From: Myxococcales bacterium
GTDB lineage: Bacteria; Myxococcota_A; Polyangia; Polyangiales; Houyiibacteriaceae
Length of the DNA stretch: 64,000 bases
Assembly (NCBI GenBank): GCA_019637115.1
Contig: JAHBWH010000006.1
Span: 37,135-101,134 of the forward strand
Direction: 5' to 3'
The translations under genes and the position numbers were made by a program. Shown here piece by piece: positions 53,961-63,821 of this stretch. The notes under the pieces were generated by a model. That model was not told where the DNA came from. It saw only the letters and a program-made list of their open reading frames with translations, and ran no database searches. Positions within the stretch are counted from its first letter, which is position 1, and every line of letters begins with the position of its first letter.

Positions 53961-55597
53961 GGACCGCCATCAAGCGCATCACGGCGCGAGCCACCGCGCG
54001 AGCCACCGCGCCGCTCATGCTCGCTCTTTTCGTCGGTTGCTCGGTGATCGTCGACCCGAGCGATCAGATCCGCTGCGAGCTCGGCGCCGCGGGCAACCCT
54101 TGCCCCGCGCCGCTCGTCTGCGAGGGGGGCTTCTGCGTGTCCACGGGCTGCGTCCCCCCAGGGATGCCCGAGATCTGCAACGGGCTCGACGACGACTGCG
54201 ACGGCGAGATCGACGAGGACACGGCCGACATCCCGGAGCTCTGCAACGGGCTCGACGACAACTGCAATGGGCTCGTCGACGAGGGCTTCGACGACGACAT
54301 GGACGGGTTCAACCGCTGCGGCACGCAGGACTGCTTCGGCACCGGCGAGATCCCGCCCGTCGGCGGGGCGCCGATGCTCCCGATCGGCTGCGAGGCGAAC
54401 CGCCCGCTGCCCGAGTGTCGCTGCACCCCGAACCCCGAGCGAGCGGACTGCAACGACAACGACCCGAGCATCTACCCGGGCGCGCCCGAGAAGTGCAATC
54501 GCACCGACCACGACTGCGACGGAGAGTCCGTCCCGTTGGATCTCACCCCGCTCGACGAGGACTGCGTCGCCATCGCGCCCGGCACCATCTGCAACCCCGC
54601 GCTCGGCTGCGTCCCCGCGGATTGCCGCTCGGGCCGCCGCGAGCTCGAGTGCACGGGCGACGAGATCTGCGACACGACGCGGGCCCCGCCGATCTGCGTG
54701 CTGGCCGGTTGTACGCCCGACGAGTGCGCGGCGGTCAACCGCTGGTGCGATCCCACGAGCGGCGAGTGTCAGCCCCGACGCGGGACGGGGGAGGCGTGCG
54801 ACGTCGACGTCCAGTGCGACAGCGGCGTGTGCATCGAGCCGGGCGTGCTCCGGCTGCCGAGCGGAGGTCGGTTCTGCGCGCGGGCCTGCTGCACCGACCA
54901 GGACTGCGGATCGGGCGAGCTCTGCTGGGACGCCGGGAACGGCGCGCGATCCTGCCTGCCCACGTCTCGCGCCGCGGCCATCGGCCGTGGACAGGTGGGG
55001 GCGCGCGGGCCCTGGGAGACGTGCTCCGAGTCGAGCGAGTGTCGCTCGGGGCATTGCCAGGACGGACGGTGCATCGCGACCTGCCGGACGGCCGCGAACT
55101 GCCGCTCGGGCCAGACCTGCTCGGTGTTTCGACGCACCGGCGCGGACGGCGAGCGGCTCGTCTACGCGTGCGTCGAAGGCCGCGCGACCTCGGGGACGTG
55201 CAGCTCGACCTTGCAGTGCGCGCGCCAGTGTTGCTCCGTGCAGTTCAACGACGTCGACTGCTCGCGCCACCGCTCGAGCCTCTTCCTCGGTGACTGGGAT
55301 CGGGTCTGCCTCAACGCGGGCCGGCAATCCGTCGGTGGGTTCCAGGTCACGGGCCCCCCGGCTCAGTGCTCGGACGCGGCAGACTGTGCGGCGTCGGCGC
55401 CCTGCGGCTACGCGGACGCTCGCTCGAACGACTACCTCCCATCTCCCCACGCGGTGGTGACGGGGGTCTGCGGCGTCAACTCGGGGGCGCCGGGGTGCTG
55501 CAACAGTCTGCAGTGCCTCGACGGCGTGTGCCGCCCCGAGCTCGGCAGCGGGGGCGGCAGCGAGACCTGGCTGATGCTCTGCGCGCCCCGCCCCTGA
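53957..55597 (+). CDS. Cys-rich lipoprotein with MopE-type metal-binding repeats
   Basis: A 546-residue lipoprotein: the signal peptide ends in lipobox ALFVGC, followed by three MopE-type repeats (CNGLDDDCDGEIDED, CNGLDDNCNGLVDEG, CNRTDHDCDG) within residues 70-200. A long tract of Cys-rich, dickkopf-like units follows (CDVDVQCDSGVCIE, CCTDQDCGSGELCW, CSESSECRSGHCQDGRC). GTG 53957 overlaps the preceding stop. It resembles the larger MopE/propeller lipoprotein at 24.3 kb in type but lacks the propeller. Surface metal binding or adhesion is likely; the function is unproven. Confidence 0.82.
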   Translation: MRTAIKRITARATARATAPLMLALFVGCSVIVDPSDQIRCELGAAGNPCPAPLVCEGGFCVSTGCVPPGMPEICNGLDDDCDGEIDEDTADIPELCNGLDDNCNGLVDEGFDDDMDGFNRCGTQDCFGTGEIPPVGGAPMLPIGCEANRPLPECRCTPNPERADCNDNDPSIYPGAPEKCNRTDHDCDGESVPLDLTPLDEDCVAIAPGTICNPALGCVPADCRSGRRELECTGDEICDTTRAPPICVLAGCTPDECAAVNRWCDPTSGECQPRRGTGEACDVDVQCDSGVCIEPGVLRLPSGGRFCARACCTDQDCGSGELCWDAGNGARSCLPTSRAAAIGRGQVGARGPWETCSESSECRSGHCQDGRCIATCRTAANCRSGQTCSVFRRTGADGERLVYACVEGRATSGTCSSTLQCARQCCSVQFNDVDCSRHRSSLFLGDWDRVCLNAGRQSVGGFQVTGPPAQCSDAADCAASAPCGYADARSNDYLPSPHAVVTGVCGVNSGAPGCCNSLQCLDGVCRPELGSGGGSETWLMLCAPRP

Positions 55598-55682
55598 CGG
55601 GAGCGGTTCTCCAGTGTTCCTGCTCGCGTGGGGCTTCACTGCCCACCGGGGGGCCGTGGTAGGCTCCACCCGCGGACAGTCG

Positions 55683-57110
55683 ATGACCGTCGAGCTCGCC
55701 CAATACGACCCCCTGGTAGGTACCACCGTGGCCGACCGATACGTGATCCAGTCGCGTATCGGCAGCGGCGGCATGGGCGCCGTGTACCGCGCGATGCAGA
55801 CGGGGCTCGATCGGGACGTCGCGCTCAAGCTCCTCAAGGAGGAGGTGAGCTGGGATCCGGACACGATCACCCGCTTTCACCGCGAAGCGAAGGCGATGAG
55901 CCTGCTCGTGCACCCGAACACGGTGCGCGTCTTCGACTTCGGTCAGACCCCCGAGGGCACGCTCTACCTCGCGATGGAGCTCCTCGAGGGGGAGATCGTG
56001 ACCAAGCGCCTCGAGCGCGAGGGCGCGCTCTCGGCCGGCGAGACGATCCGCGTCGGCGCGCAGATCCTCGCGTCGCTCCACGAGGCGCACAGCAAGAGCA
56101 TCGTCCACCGCGACCTCAAGCCGGACAACATCTACCTGGCGAACGTCCAGGGGCACGCCCAGCCCGTGGTGAAGATCCTCGACTTCGGGATCGCGAAGGT
56201 CTTCGAGGGCGAGAACCGCTTCGACCAGCTCGAGACGCAGGCGGGCACCGTCTTCGGCACCCCTCGCTACATGTCCCCCGAGCAGGCCCAGGGGAAGCCG
56301 CTCGACGCGCGCAGCGACCTCTACAGCGTCGGCGTGCTCCTCTACCAGCTCGTCACCGGCGTCGCGCCCTTCCGCGACGAGGACGCGGTGGTGGTGATGG
56401 CCAAGCACATCCGCGAGAAGCCCATCTCGCCGATGCGGGCCGCGCCCACCCGTCGAATCCCGCCGAGCCTCGATCGGGCGCTCATGAAGGCGCTCGAGAA
56501 GCAGCCCGAGAAGCGCTGGCAGGACGCGGAGGCGTTCCGAGCGGCGCTCGAGGCGTGCCTGGTCGACGCCGAAGGCCGGCACTCGCACACGGGAATCTTC
56601 TGGCGCACGCAGCAGGTCACGCGGGAGCGCTGGCCGTGGCTGCTCGGCGGCCTCGTCGCGCTCTTGCTCGTGGTCGGGTTGTCGTCCTTCTGGCTCGGCC
56701 GTGGCGGCGCGACGGAGGCCGCGCCGGAGGTCGTGATCGACCCCGACAGCCTCTTCGTCGAGGCCGCGGCGGCCCCCGAGATCGGCGAGGCCCAGCTCGA
56801 CAGCGATCCCGCGGGCGCGGAGGTCTACGACGGCGAGCGCTACCTAGGGACCACGCCGCTCCGTTGGGAGCTGCCGATGACCGAGCGGCTCGACGTCGAG
56901 GTGCGACGCGAGGGCTTCACGACGGAGCTCGCGACGCTCGTGCCGGGCGAGTCGCGGCGGGTGCTGCTCGAGCGCCTGCGACCGGTCGACGACGACGACG
57001 AGCCGCGCGTCGTCCGCCGGCCAGTGCGCCCGAGGACCACCTCGATGACCGAGGAGTCGCCGACACCCGCGCCGACGAAGGCGGACGACCCCTACACGCG
57101 CTTCCGCTGA
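55683..57110 (+). CDS. Ser/Thr protein kinase, membrane-anchored, PEGA-type tail
   Basis: A 475-residue PknB-type kinase. GSGGMG (27-32), catalytic Lys49 in VALKLL, HRDLKPDN (142-149), DFG (167-169) and GTPRYMSPEQ (192-201) show an active Hanks-type domain. One membrane helix (about 317-339) follows, then an extracytoplasmic PEGA-like domain (AQLDSDPAGAEVYDGERYLG, TPLRWELPMTERLDVEVRR) and a Pro/Thr tail. ATG 55683 starts 15-20 residues before the kinase fold. Many such kinases are typical of Myxococcota. No substrate is visible nearby. Confidence 0.94.
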   Translation: MTVELAQYDPLVGTTVADRYVIQSRIGSGGMGAVYRAMQTGLDRDVALKLLKEEVSWDPDTITRFHREAKAMSLLVHPNTVRVFDFGQTPEGTLYLAMELLEGEIVTKRLEREGALSAGETIRVGAQILASLHEAHSKSIVHRDLKPDNIYLANVQGHAQPVVKILDFGIAKVFEGENRFDQLETQAGTVFGTPRYMSPEQAQGKPLDARSDLYSVGVLLYQLVTGVAPFRDEDAVVVMAKHIREKPISPMRAAPTRRIPPSLDRALMKALEKQPEKRWQDAEAFRAALEACLVDAEGRHSHTGIFWRTQQVTRERWPWLLGGLVALLLVVGLSSFWLGRGGATEAAPEVVIDPDSLFVEAAAAPEIGEAQLDSDPAGAEVYDGERYLGTTPLRWELPMTERLDVEVRREGFTTELATLVPGESRRVLLERLRPVDDDDEPRVVRRPVRPRTTSMTEESPTPAPTKADDPYTRFR

Positions 57111-57286
57111 GACCCAGCCGCCGATCCCGACGGCGCGGGCGCGGGTGCGCGAGTGGGGGCTCGTGGCGCATCAAGGCCGCGTGGAAAGACGGCACCCCGT
57201 CTTGCTCGCCCCCTCGACTTTCATCGCGAGGCTCTGCCTTCAGCCCTGGACGTGTCCCATCTCGCTCGGCGAACCTCCCGTGCACT

Positions 57287-59155
57287 ATGACCCGACACGT
57301 CGCCCTGGTGCTCCTGGTTCTGCTCCCGGCCCTGTCCTGCGGAAACGGCGTAAGCGGCATCGCGACCTTCGACGAAGCCTGCGCCATCGTCCCCGACTGT
57401 CTGGCCACTGGGACGGTCGTCGAACTGGAGCCGCTCGCGTGGGTCCTGGCGACCCGCGCCGCCGACGGAGCCGTCACGTTCGCGAACGTTCGCGCGATCT
57501 CCGTCGAGGCGAGTCGTGGGGTCCCTGCCGGTCCGAGCGGCGGCACGCACCTGCTCGCCGGATTGGACGCGACCGGAGCGCCGGTGAACGGCCAGTGGCT
57601 CTCGTTTCCGGTCACCGCGTTGCTCGAGGGCCGCGACGAGCATGCCGTTGTCGAACTCGAAGGCGCGATCTCGGCTGTTGGCTACGTGCGACTCACACCC
57701 GAGGTCGTCGAGCTCGCGTTGCTCGACGCGGATGAAGCAGTGCTCGCCCGTGCGCCCCTGCCGCCACCGAACGAGGAGGAGGAGGACGACGTGGCGACCG
57801 AGGGTTCGGCCGCCGGTCTCCGGCAGGCGCTCAACCGACGAATCGGCACCTCATGCGCGCACATCCACATCCTCGCCGGCAACCACGAGCGGCACCTGAT
57901 CCGCGGTGCGGCGGAGGAGAGCGCCCCCATCGTTCCACCAGGGCCGGCGCAGCGCGCCGTCCTACAAGCCGCGATGAACTTGGCAGGCGAACACTTCTGC
58001 TCGGGCACCGCGCGAATCGTACTCGCCGACTACCTGGGCACGCCTCAGTGGCAATCGCGTGGCTTCCAGGCCGCGTGGACCGGCGACCTGATCCAGCTGA
58101 ACGTCGGATACGTCGAAGACGGCATCCGCGTCTTCTCTGAGGAGGAGCTCGCGGGCTCCCCCGTGCGACGCGCGCAGTTCCTTCGGCTCGTCCTGCACGA
58201 GATGGGTCACGCGTTCGCGGCGCTGCTCGAGACGCGCGGCGACGTGAGCTCGGGACAGTGGACTGCGGCGGGGCGCAACCACGGGTTGTCCGTCCGGCGC
58301 TTCGCGCGCGTGACCCGTGACTTCGGGGCGCACTGGGGCACCATGCACCAGAGCTTCGTCGACGCCGGCTTCGCAGAGCCCTACGCTGCGACCCGCGAAC
58401 GCGGAGCCTACTCGGCCGAGCAGGTGGTCTCCACGGGCGCGATGAACCACTACGGCTCGACCCAGATTGGCGACGACATCTGTGAGGTCGCGGCGTGGAC
58501 CCTCACCCGTCGTCACTTCGATCGCATCGGCGTGACACGCACCGCCCGCCACGTGCGGGAGGACTACGCATGCGAAGCGATGAACGACTACACCGAGGGT
58601 GACCTGCCGGCGCGCTTCGCGAGCATCTACACGAAGCTCTGGTTGCTTCACGATCTGGGGGTGCTCTCCGAAGCCGCTGTACGCGACTGCACGGGCCCTC
58701 ACGTCGGGCTGCGACCGAGCGCTCCAGGGTTCACCTTCCTTCAGGACGGAACCGTTCTGCGGCACCACCGCGACGACCCGTCCCGACCGAACGCGTCGGC
58801 GTCGCGGCTGTCGCTCCGTGCATCGGGGTTCATCGAGTTCGACGGGCTGAGACGCGCGTTCACGGAGATCGACGTCCCCGGGCACGCGGGTTTCGTCGAG
58901 GGCTGGCCACGCGGCATCTTCGCACTGAACACTTCTCTGGCGTCGTTCACGGTGACGGTCCCCGACGAGCCGGCGGCGAACTTGATAGGCACCGTGGGCT
59001 ACATCCTCATCGCGCGAGCGAACACCAACCAACGCGATGGATCGTTGTTTCTGACGAGGGCGTTCCGGCCGGACGCACCGGTTCCGGTGCCGCAGGGCTT
59101 CGATCCTCCGCTCGTCGTGCGCTTCCACGACAACCACCCGCTGCCGCTCGACTGA
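57287..59155 (+). CDS. Lipoprotein with zincin-like HExxH motif
   Basis: A 622-residue protein: lipoprotein signal MTRHVALVLLVLLPALSCGN (Cys18). The first 190 residues are strand-rich. An HEMGH motif (304-308) in RLVLHEMGHAFAALLETRG is typical of zinc metallopeptidases; the third ligand is not obvious (the metzincin HxxGxxH is absent; a downstream Glu or EVAAWTLTRRHF may serve). The C-terminal 150 residues look like a beta domain. The peptidase call is an inference from the motif and location. ATG 57287. Confidence 0.65.
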   Translation: MTRHVALVLLVLLPALSCGNGVSGIATFDEACAIVPDCLATGTVVELEPLAWVLATRAADGAVTFANVRAISVEASRGVPAGPSGGTHLLAGLDATGAPVNGQWLSFPVTALLEGRDEHAVVELEGAISAVGYVRLTPEVVELALLDADEAVLARAPLPPPNEEEEDDVATEGSAAGLRQALNRRIGTSCAHIHILAGNHERHLIRGAAEESAPIVPPGPAQRAVLQAAMNLAGEHFCSGTARIVLADYLGTPQWQSRGFQAAWTGDLIQLNVGYVEDGIRVFSEEELAGSPVRRAQFLRLVLHEMGHAFAALLETRGDVSSGQWTAAGRNHGLSVRRFARVTRDFGAHWGTMHQSFVDAGFAEPYAATRERGAYSAEQVVSTGAMNHYGSTQIGDDICEVAAWTLTRRHFDRIGVTRTARHVREDYACEAMNDYTEGDLPARFASIYTKLWLLHDLGVLSEAAVRDCTGPHVGLRPSAPGFTFLQDGTVLRHHRDDPSRPNASASRLSLRASGFIEFDGLRRAFTEIDVPGHAGFVEGWPRGIFALNTSLASFTVTVPDEPAANLIGTVGYILIARANTNQRDGSLFLTRAFRPDAPVPVPQGFDPPLVVRFHDNHPLPLD

Positions 59156-59427
59156 GGCGCCACGCCTCGAGTGACCCGAGCCGCAACCCGCCACACAGAG
59201 GTCCGCCGAGAGGAGCTGATGGCGCCGGGAGAGGCGGCACGGAAGCTCGCGCCGCCACCCACGCGTCCCTCAAGAATCTCCGTTACCGCCTGCTCGAGCG
59301 CGTCCCCGATCATCGCGTCATCGGCCGCGCGACGTGGCGCGGGCGACTGCGCTGACACAACTTGTCGGCCCACCAGCTCCGCGTTGCGTGAGTCACCGAT
59401 GACTCGCCTCGCACCCGCCGATCCGCG

Positions 59428-61818
59428 TCACTTCAGCTGGACGACCGTCAGGCGATCGCCGCCCTCTTCGGGCGTGCCGCCGCGGAACGAGCGCACGTAG
59501 CTCATGTCGCGGCGGAGCATGTCTCGGATCACCTCGCGGAGCGCCCCGGTGCCGACGCCGTGGAGGATGTAGGCGACCGCGTCGGGTGAGCCGTACATCC
59601 GATCGAGGAAGGACTCCGCGAGCGAGACGGCGTCGTCCGCCCGCATCCCGCGCACGTCGAGGGTGTTGTCCGGATCCATCGGCCGCACGCGGGGCGTGGG
59701 GCGGTGCTCGGGGCTCTCGGTCGGCGCCTCGTCGCGCAAGCTCGCCTTCGCGGCGCGCGCGGTCTCGGCGGGCGCTCGCAGCTCCTTCACGTCGACCCAG
59801 AGGCGGAGCGCGCCCGCGCCGACGCGGACCTTGCCGCGCGTCGGCCCCTCGACGACCTCGGCCTCGGTGCGCAGGCGCGGCACCCAGACCCTCGCGCCGA
59901 GCGCGAGCGTCGCGGGGTCGACCGGGGGACCGTGGTCGGCCGGCGAGGGCACGTCGGGGCGCGCCGCGGTGGCCTTCGCGGCCTCTTCGATGCGCCGCTT
60001 CACGTCGCTGACCGTGGCCTCGGTGGGCGCCTTCTTCAGCAGGCGCCGCGCCTGACGCACATCCTCACGCGCGCGCCGGAGCGCATCTCGGAGCTTCTCG
60101 GCCTCGGTGTCGAGCACCTTCTCGCGCGCCGCCGCGAGCGCCGCGTGCGCCTCGTCGAGCTTCGCGGCGCGGCGGGTGAGCTCCGCCCGCTCGTCGTCGA
60201 GGCGGGCCCTCGCGACCGCGAGCTCCTGGCGCTGGGTGTCGAGGCTGCGCACCAGCTCGTCGAAGGTGCGCGACTGCTCGGGGAGCACGCCGCGCGCGAC
60301 GGCGACCACGTCCGCGGGGATGCCGAAGCGCTGCGCGACGGCCAGCGCGCTCGACGCTCCGGGCACGCCGTGGTGAAGCGCGAAGGTCGGCTGCATGCGC
60401 TCGACGTCGAAGCCGACGGCAGCGTTCTCGAGCCGCTCGTCGCGGGCCGCCATCGCCTTGAGCGCCTCGTAATGGGTCGTCACCGCGAGCGCGGCGCCGC
60501 GCCGCAGGAAGGCGTCGACGAGCGCGCACGCGAGCGCCGAGCCCTCTTGCGGGTCGGTCCCGCCCGCGAGCTCGTCGAGGAGCACGAGCGCGCCGTGGCG
60601 CGTCGAGGCCAGGAGGCGCGAGAGGTTCGTGACGTGGGCGGAGAAGGTCGAGAGGTTCTTCTCGATCGACTGCTCGTCGCCGACGTCGCTCGCGATCGGC
60701 GAGAAGAACCCGGCGCGGCTGCCCTCGGCCGCCGGCACGGGCAGGCCGGCGCGCATCATCAGCGCGCTCAGGCCGACGACCTTGAGCGCGACGGTCTTGC
60801 CGCCGGCGTTCGGTCCGCTGAGCACGAGGCCACGACCGGCGGCGAGCTCGAGGTCGGCGGGCACGACGTCGACGCCGTCCAGCAAGAGGATCGGGTGGCG
60901 CGCCTCGCGGAGCGAGAGCTCGGGGCCGTCCGCGAGCGGCAGGACGCGCGCGTCGAGATCGCGGCCGAGGCGGGCAGAGGCCTGGCGCAGATCCGCGTGA
61001 TCGATCGAGCGCACCGCGGCCTCGAGCGAGGGGAGCTGCTCGCGGACGAGCTCGGAGAGCTGCGCGAGGATGCGCGCCTCCTCGCGGGCGAGCTCGCCCT
61101 GGAGCATCTTCAGGTGGTTGCCCTGCGAGACGAGCGCGCGGGGTTCGACGAAGACCGTCGCGCCGCTCGCGCTCGTGCCGTGGACGATGCCCTGGAGCTT
61201 CTCGTGCGCGTCTCGACGCACGGGGATGACGTAGCGGCCCTCGCGCTCGGTGACGAAGCGATCCTGCAGGATCGCGTCGTGCGCGACGAGCATCTGCTCG
61301 AGGCGGCGGAGGATGCGCTCGCGGAGCGCGGAGACCTCGCCGCGGAGGCGCCGCAGCTCGGGGCTCGCGCGATCCGAGAGCGTCCCGTCAGGCTCGATGC
61401 ACGCGGAGAGCTCGTCCTGGAGCCGATCGAGCGTCGGATCGAAGGCGCAGGCGTCGGCGAGGTGAGGCATGCGCTCGCGACGCGCGTGCAGGAAGCGCCG
61501 CAGCGTCTTCGCGCAGCCGAGGACGATCATCACGTCGCGGAGCGCCGGCCCGTCGAGGCTCCCCTCGCGGGCGACGCGGGTGAGGGCGGGGCCGAGCTCG
61601 CGCGCGCCCTCGAAGGGCAGCGCCTCGTCCTCCTCGAGGAGGCGGAGCACCTCGGCGGTCTCGTCGAGCGCGCGACGGGCCTCCGCGCGTCCTGTGGCGA
61701 GCGGGAGCTCGAGGCGAGCGCCGAGCGGTCCGCGGCATCGGGCCGCGACCGCCGCCTCGATTCGGGGCCATTCGAGATCGGCGAGGGTCTTGTCGAGCTC
61801 GGGGTCGGGTCGATTCAT
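59428..61818 (-). CDS. mutS2: Endonuclease MutS2
   Basis: A 796-residue protein of the MutS2 family that limits recombination or rescues collided ribosomes. The clamp/lever region (DRFVTEREGRYVIPVRRDAH, GIVHGTSASGATVFVEPRAL) precedes the ATPase with Walker A GPNAGGKT (335-342) and Walker B ALVLLDELAGGTDP. A coiled region follows (about 520-600), and a C-terminal Smr nuclease domain (LDVRGMRADDAVSLAESFLD, YILHGVGTGALREVIRDMLR) is present. ATG 61818 gives the standard N-terminus. The mismatch-recognition domain of MutS is absent, as expected. Confidence 0.96.
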   Translation of the reverse strand: MNRPDPELDKTLADLEWPRIEAAVAARCRGPLGARLELPLATGRAEARRALDETAEVLRLLEEDEALPFEGARELGPALTRVAREGSLDGPALRDVMIVLGCAKTLRRFLHARRERMPHLADACAFDPTLDRLQDELSACIEPDGTLSDRASPELRRLRGEVSALRERILRRLEQMLVAHDAILQDRFVTEREGRYVIPVRRDAHEKLQGIVHGTSASGATVFVEPRALVSQGNHLKMLQGELAREEARILAQLSELVREQLPSLEAAVRSIDHADLRQASARLGRDLDARVLPLADGPELSLREARHPILLLDGVDVVPADLELAAGRGLVLSGPNAGGKTVALKVVGLSALMMRAGLPVPAAEGSRAGFFSPIASDVGDEQSIEKNLSTFSAHVTNLSRLLASTRHGALVLLDELAGGTDPQEGSALACALVDAFLRRGAALAVTTHYEALKAMAARDERLENAAVGFDVERMQPTFALHHGVPGASSALAVAQRFGIPADVVAVARGVLPEQSRTFDELVRSLDTQRQELAVARARLDDERAELTRRAAKLDEAHAALAAAREKVLDTEAEKLRDALRRAREDVRQARRLLKKAPTEATVSDVKRRIEEAAKATAARPDVPSPADHGPPVDPATLALGARVWVPRLRTEAEVVEGPTRGKVRVGAGALRLWVDVKELRAPAETARAAKASLRDEAPTESPEHRPTPRVRPMDPDNTLDVRGMRADDAVSLAESFLDRMYGSPDAVAYILHGVGTGALREVIRDMLRRDMSYVRSFRGGTPEEGGDRLTVVQLK

Positions 61819-62107
61819 GAGAGGCAGGTCCGGCGCGAGGCGAGGGGTGATAATCACGCCTTGCCTCGCGGGCAACGCCGCGGCGCTCGATGGGGGCACC
61901 TTCACCACGCGGGCGTGCCCCGGCCGGTTCGAGCGCTTGCCCGGAAGATAACGATATTGCTCCGGAAACGCGGTGGAGCGGTGTCGGCTCGTCGTTGACC
62001 CCCCGATCCGCCGCTGATATCGTGCCGCCGGATGACGGACGTCGGCGAGCCGCGAGGATGCCGTCTCGGCGTGACGGCGATGAAGGCTGATCGATGAAGG
62101 CTGGTCG

Positions 62108-63736
62108 ATGAAGAAGGTCTGTCCCGTCTGCAAATCCGAGTACGACGGCGGTGAGGTCTTCTGCCCGGTCGACGCCGCGAGGCTCGTGTCGGCGTCCCAG
62201 GCCGAGCCGCCGCCGACGGGCGGAGATCCCCTGGTCGGCGCGGTCTTCGACAAATACAAGGTCGTCCGGCGCATCGGCGAGGGCGGCATGGGCCTCGTCT
62301 ACGAGTCGTTGCATACGGTCATCGAGAAGCGCGTCGCCATGAAGGTCCTGCGCGACGACTTCTCGTCGCGCCCCGAGGTCGTCGAGCGCTTCCGCCAAGA
62401 GGCGAAGAGCGCGAGCCGGATCGGCCACGAGCACATCGTCGACATCTCGGACTTCGGCACGACCCCGACCGGCTCGAGCTACTTCGTGATGGAGTTCCTC
62501 GAGGGCGAGGACCTCGCGTCGGTGCTCGCGCGCGAGCACACGCTCTCGGTCGAGCGGACGGCGAGCATCGTCCTCCAATGCTGTCGGGCGCTCGGCGCCG
62601 CGCACGTCAAGGGCATCGTCCACCGGGACATGAAGCCCGAGAACATCTTCCTCACGAAGCGCGAGGACCAGCTCGACTTCGTGAAGATCGTCGACTTCGG
62701 CATCGCGAAGATGTCGGACATCGAGACCGCCGGCGCGCCAGGCCGCAAGCTCACGAAGACCGGGATGATCTTCGGTACGCCGGAGTACATGTCGCCCGAG
62801 CAGGCCGCCGGGAAGGAGCTGGATCACCGCGTCGACGTCTACGCGCTCGGCGTGATCCTCTTCGAGTGCCTGACGGGGCGCGTCCCCTTCGTGGGCGACA
62901 CCTTCATGGGCATCCTCACGCAGCACATGTTCGAGGAGGTCCCGCCGCTCCGCGCGGTCCACCCGCACGTGCAGTGCAGCGCCGAGCTCGAGGCCGTGAT
63001 CTACAAGGCGCTCGCGAAGAAGCCCGAGGATCGCTTCGGGTCGATGGAGGAGCTCGGCGAGGCAATCCAAGAGGCGATGCAGGGCCGCATCTCGAAGGCC
63101 ACGCTCCAGGGCTTCGGCGAGGCGGTGAAGGCGCGGCCCAAGGCGCCGCGGACGGTCAGCGCCGCCCCGACCGCCGAGATGCCCGTCGCCGGTTCCTCTG
63201 CGGGCCGAAACGCGATGCTCGTCGTCGTCGCGCTCTTGCTCGTGGCCGGCGGCGCGGCGGGCGTCTTCTTCGCGCTGAAGAAGGACGCGCCCGAGGTCGC
63301 GACCACGGACCTCGCGACGCCGCCAGGTGTCGGCTCCGTCCCGTCGCCCGTCGTCGACGACGCGGGCGCTGCGGCGCCCGAAGAGGACGCCGGCGCGGAG
63401 GTCGCCGAGGCCTCGACGGTGCCCGTCCGGGTGGAGACGCGGCCGAGCGACGGCGCGGAGATCCGCGTCGAGGGCAGCGACACGCTCCGCTGCGAGCCTT
63501 CGCCTTGCACGCTCGAGCTCCCAGTCGGCGAGGCGGTCACTGTACACGCGCGCCGCGGCCGATACTCGGGCGAGATCGAGCTGACGCCGAGCACGCCGAG
63601 CACCGTGCAGATCATGCTCGTCGCGCGCCGCTCGCGGCCGACGATGGCCGGGACGATGGACGAGGGCACCTCGACGCCGGCCTCCACGATGATGACGGGC
63701 GGCGGGGACCTGAAGATCCCGACGATCTTCCAGTGA
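62108..63736 (+). CDS. Ser/Thr protein kinase with N-terminal zinc-ribbon
   Basis: A 542-residue kinase. Residues 1-25 (MKKVCPVCKSEYDGGEVFCP) are a CxxC...C zinc-ribbon-like head. The kinase has GEGGMG (57-62), Lys79, HRDMKPEN (172-179), DFG (196-198) and GTPEYMSPEQ. A membrane helix near 370-390 (MLVVVALLLVAGGAAGVFFA) is followed by an acidic linker and a PEGA-like domain (VRVETRPSDGAEIRVEGSDT). ATG 62108 is within short GATGAAGGCTG repeats. The zinc-ribbon plus kinase design is common in Myxococcota. Confidence 0.93.
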   Translation: MKKVCPVCKSEYDGGEVFCPVDAARLVSASQAEPPPTGGDPLVGAVFDKYKVVRRIGEGGMGLVYESLHTVIEKRVAMKVLRDDFSSRPEVVERFRQEAKSASRIGHEHIVDISDFGTTPTGSSYFVMEFLEGEDLASVLAREHTLSVERTASIVLQCCRALGAAHVKGIVHRDMKPENIFLTKREDQLDFVKIVDFGIAKMSDIETAGAPGRKLTKTGMIFGTPEYMSPEQAAGKELDHRVDVYALGVILFECLTGRVPFVGDTFMGILTQHMFEEVPPLRAVHPHVQCSAELEAVIYKALAKKPEDRFGSMEELGEAIQEAMQGRISKATLQGFGEAVKARPKAPRTVSAAPTAEMPVAGSSAGRNAMLVVVALLLVAGGAAGVFFALKKDAPEVATTDLATPPGVGSVPSPVVDDAGAAAPEEDAGAEVAEASTVPVRVETRPSDGAEIRVEGSDTLRCEPSPCTLELPVGEAVTVHARRGRYSGEIELTPSTPSTVQIMLVARRSRPTMAGTMDEGTSTPASTMMTGGGDLKIPTIFQ

Positions 63737-63821
63737 CTATCGGCGTGGAGGTCGTTTGCCGCGCAGGGGTTGGACAGGCCGAAGCCTATTCGACCCGGAA
63801 CGAACTTCGGGTTTGGGGGCA

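Noticed and set aside
59704..61998. A 764-residue frame antisense to mutS2
   Set aside because: No motif, composition typical of antisense GC-rich frames; MutS2 is complete on the other strand.
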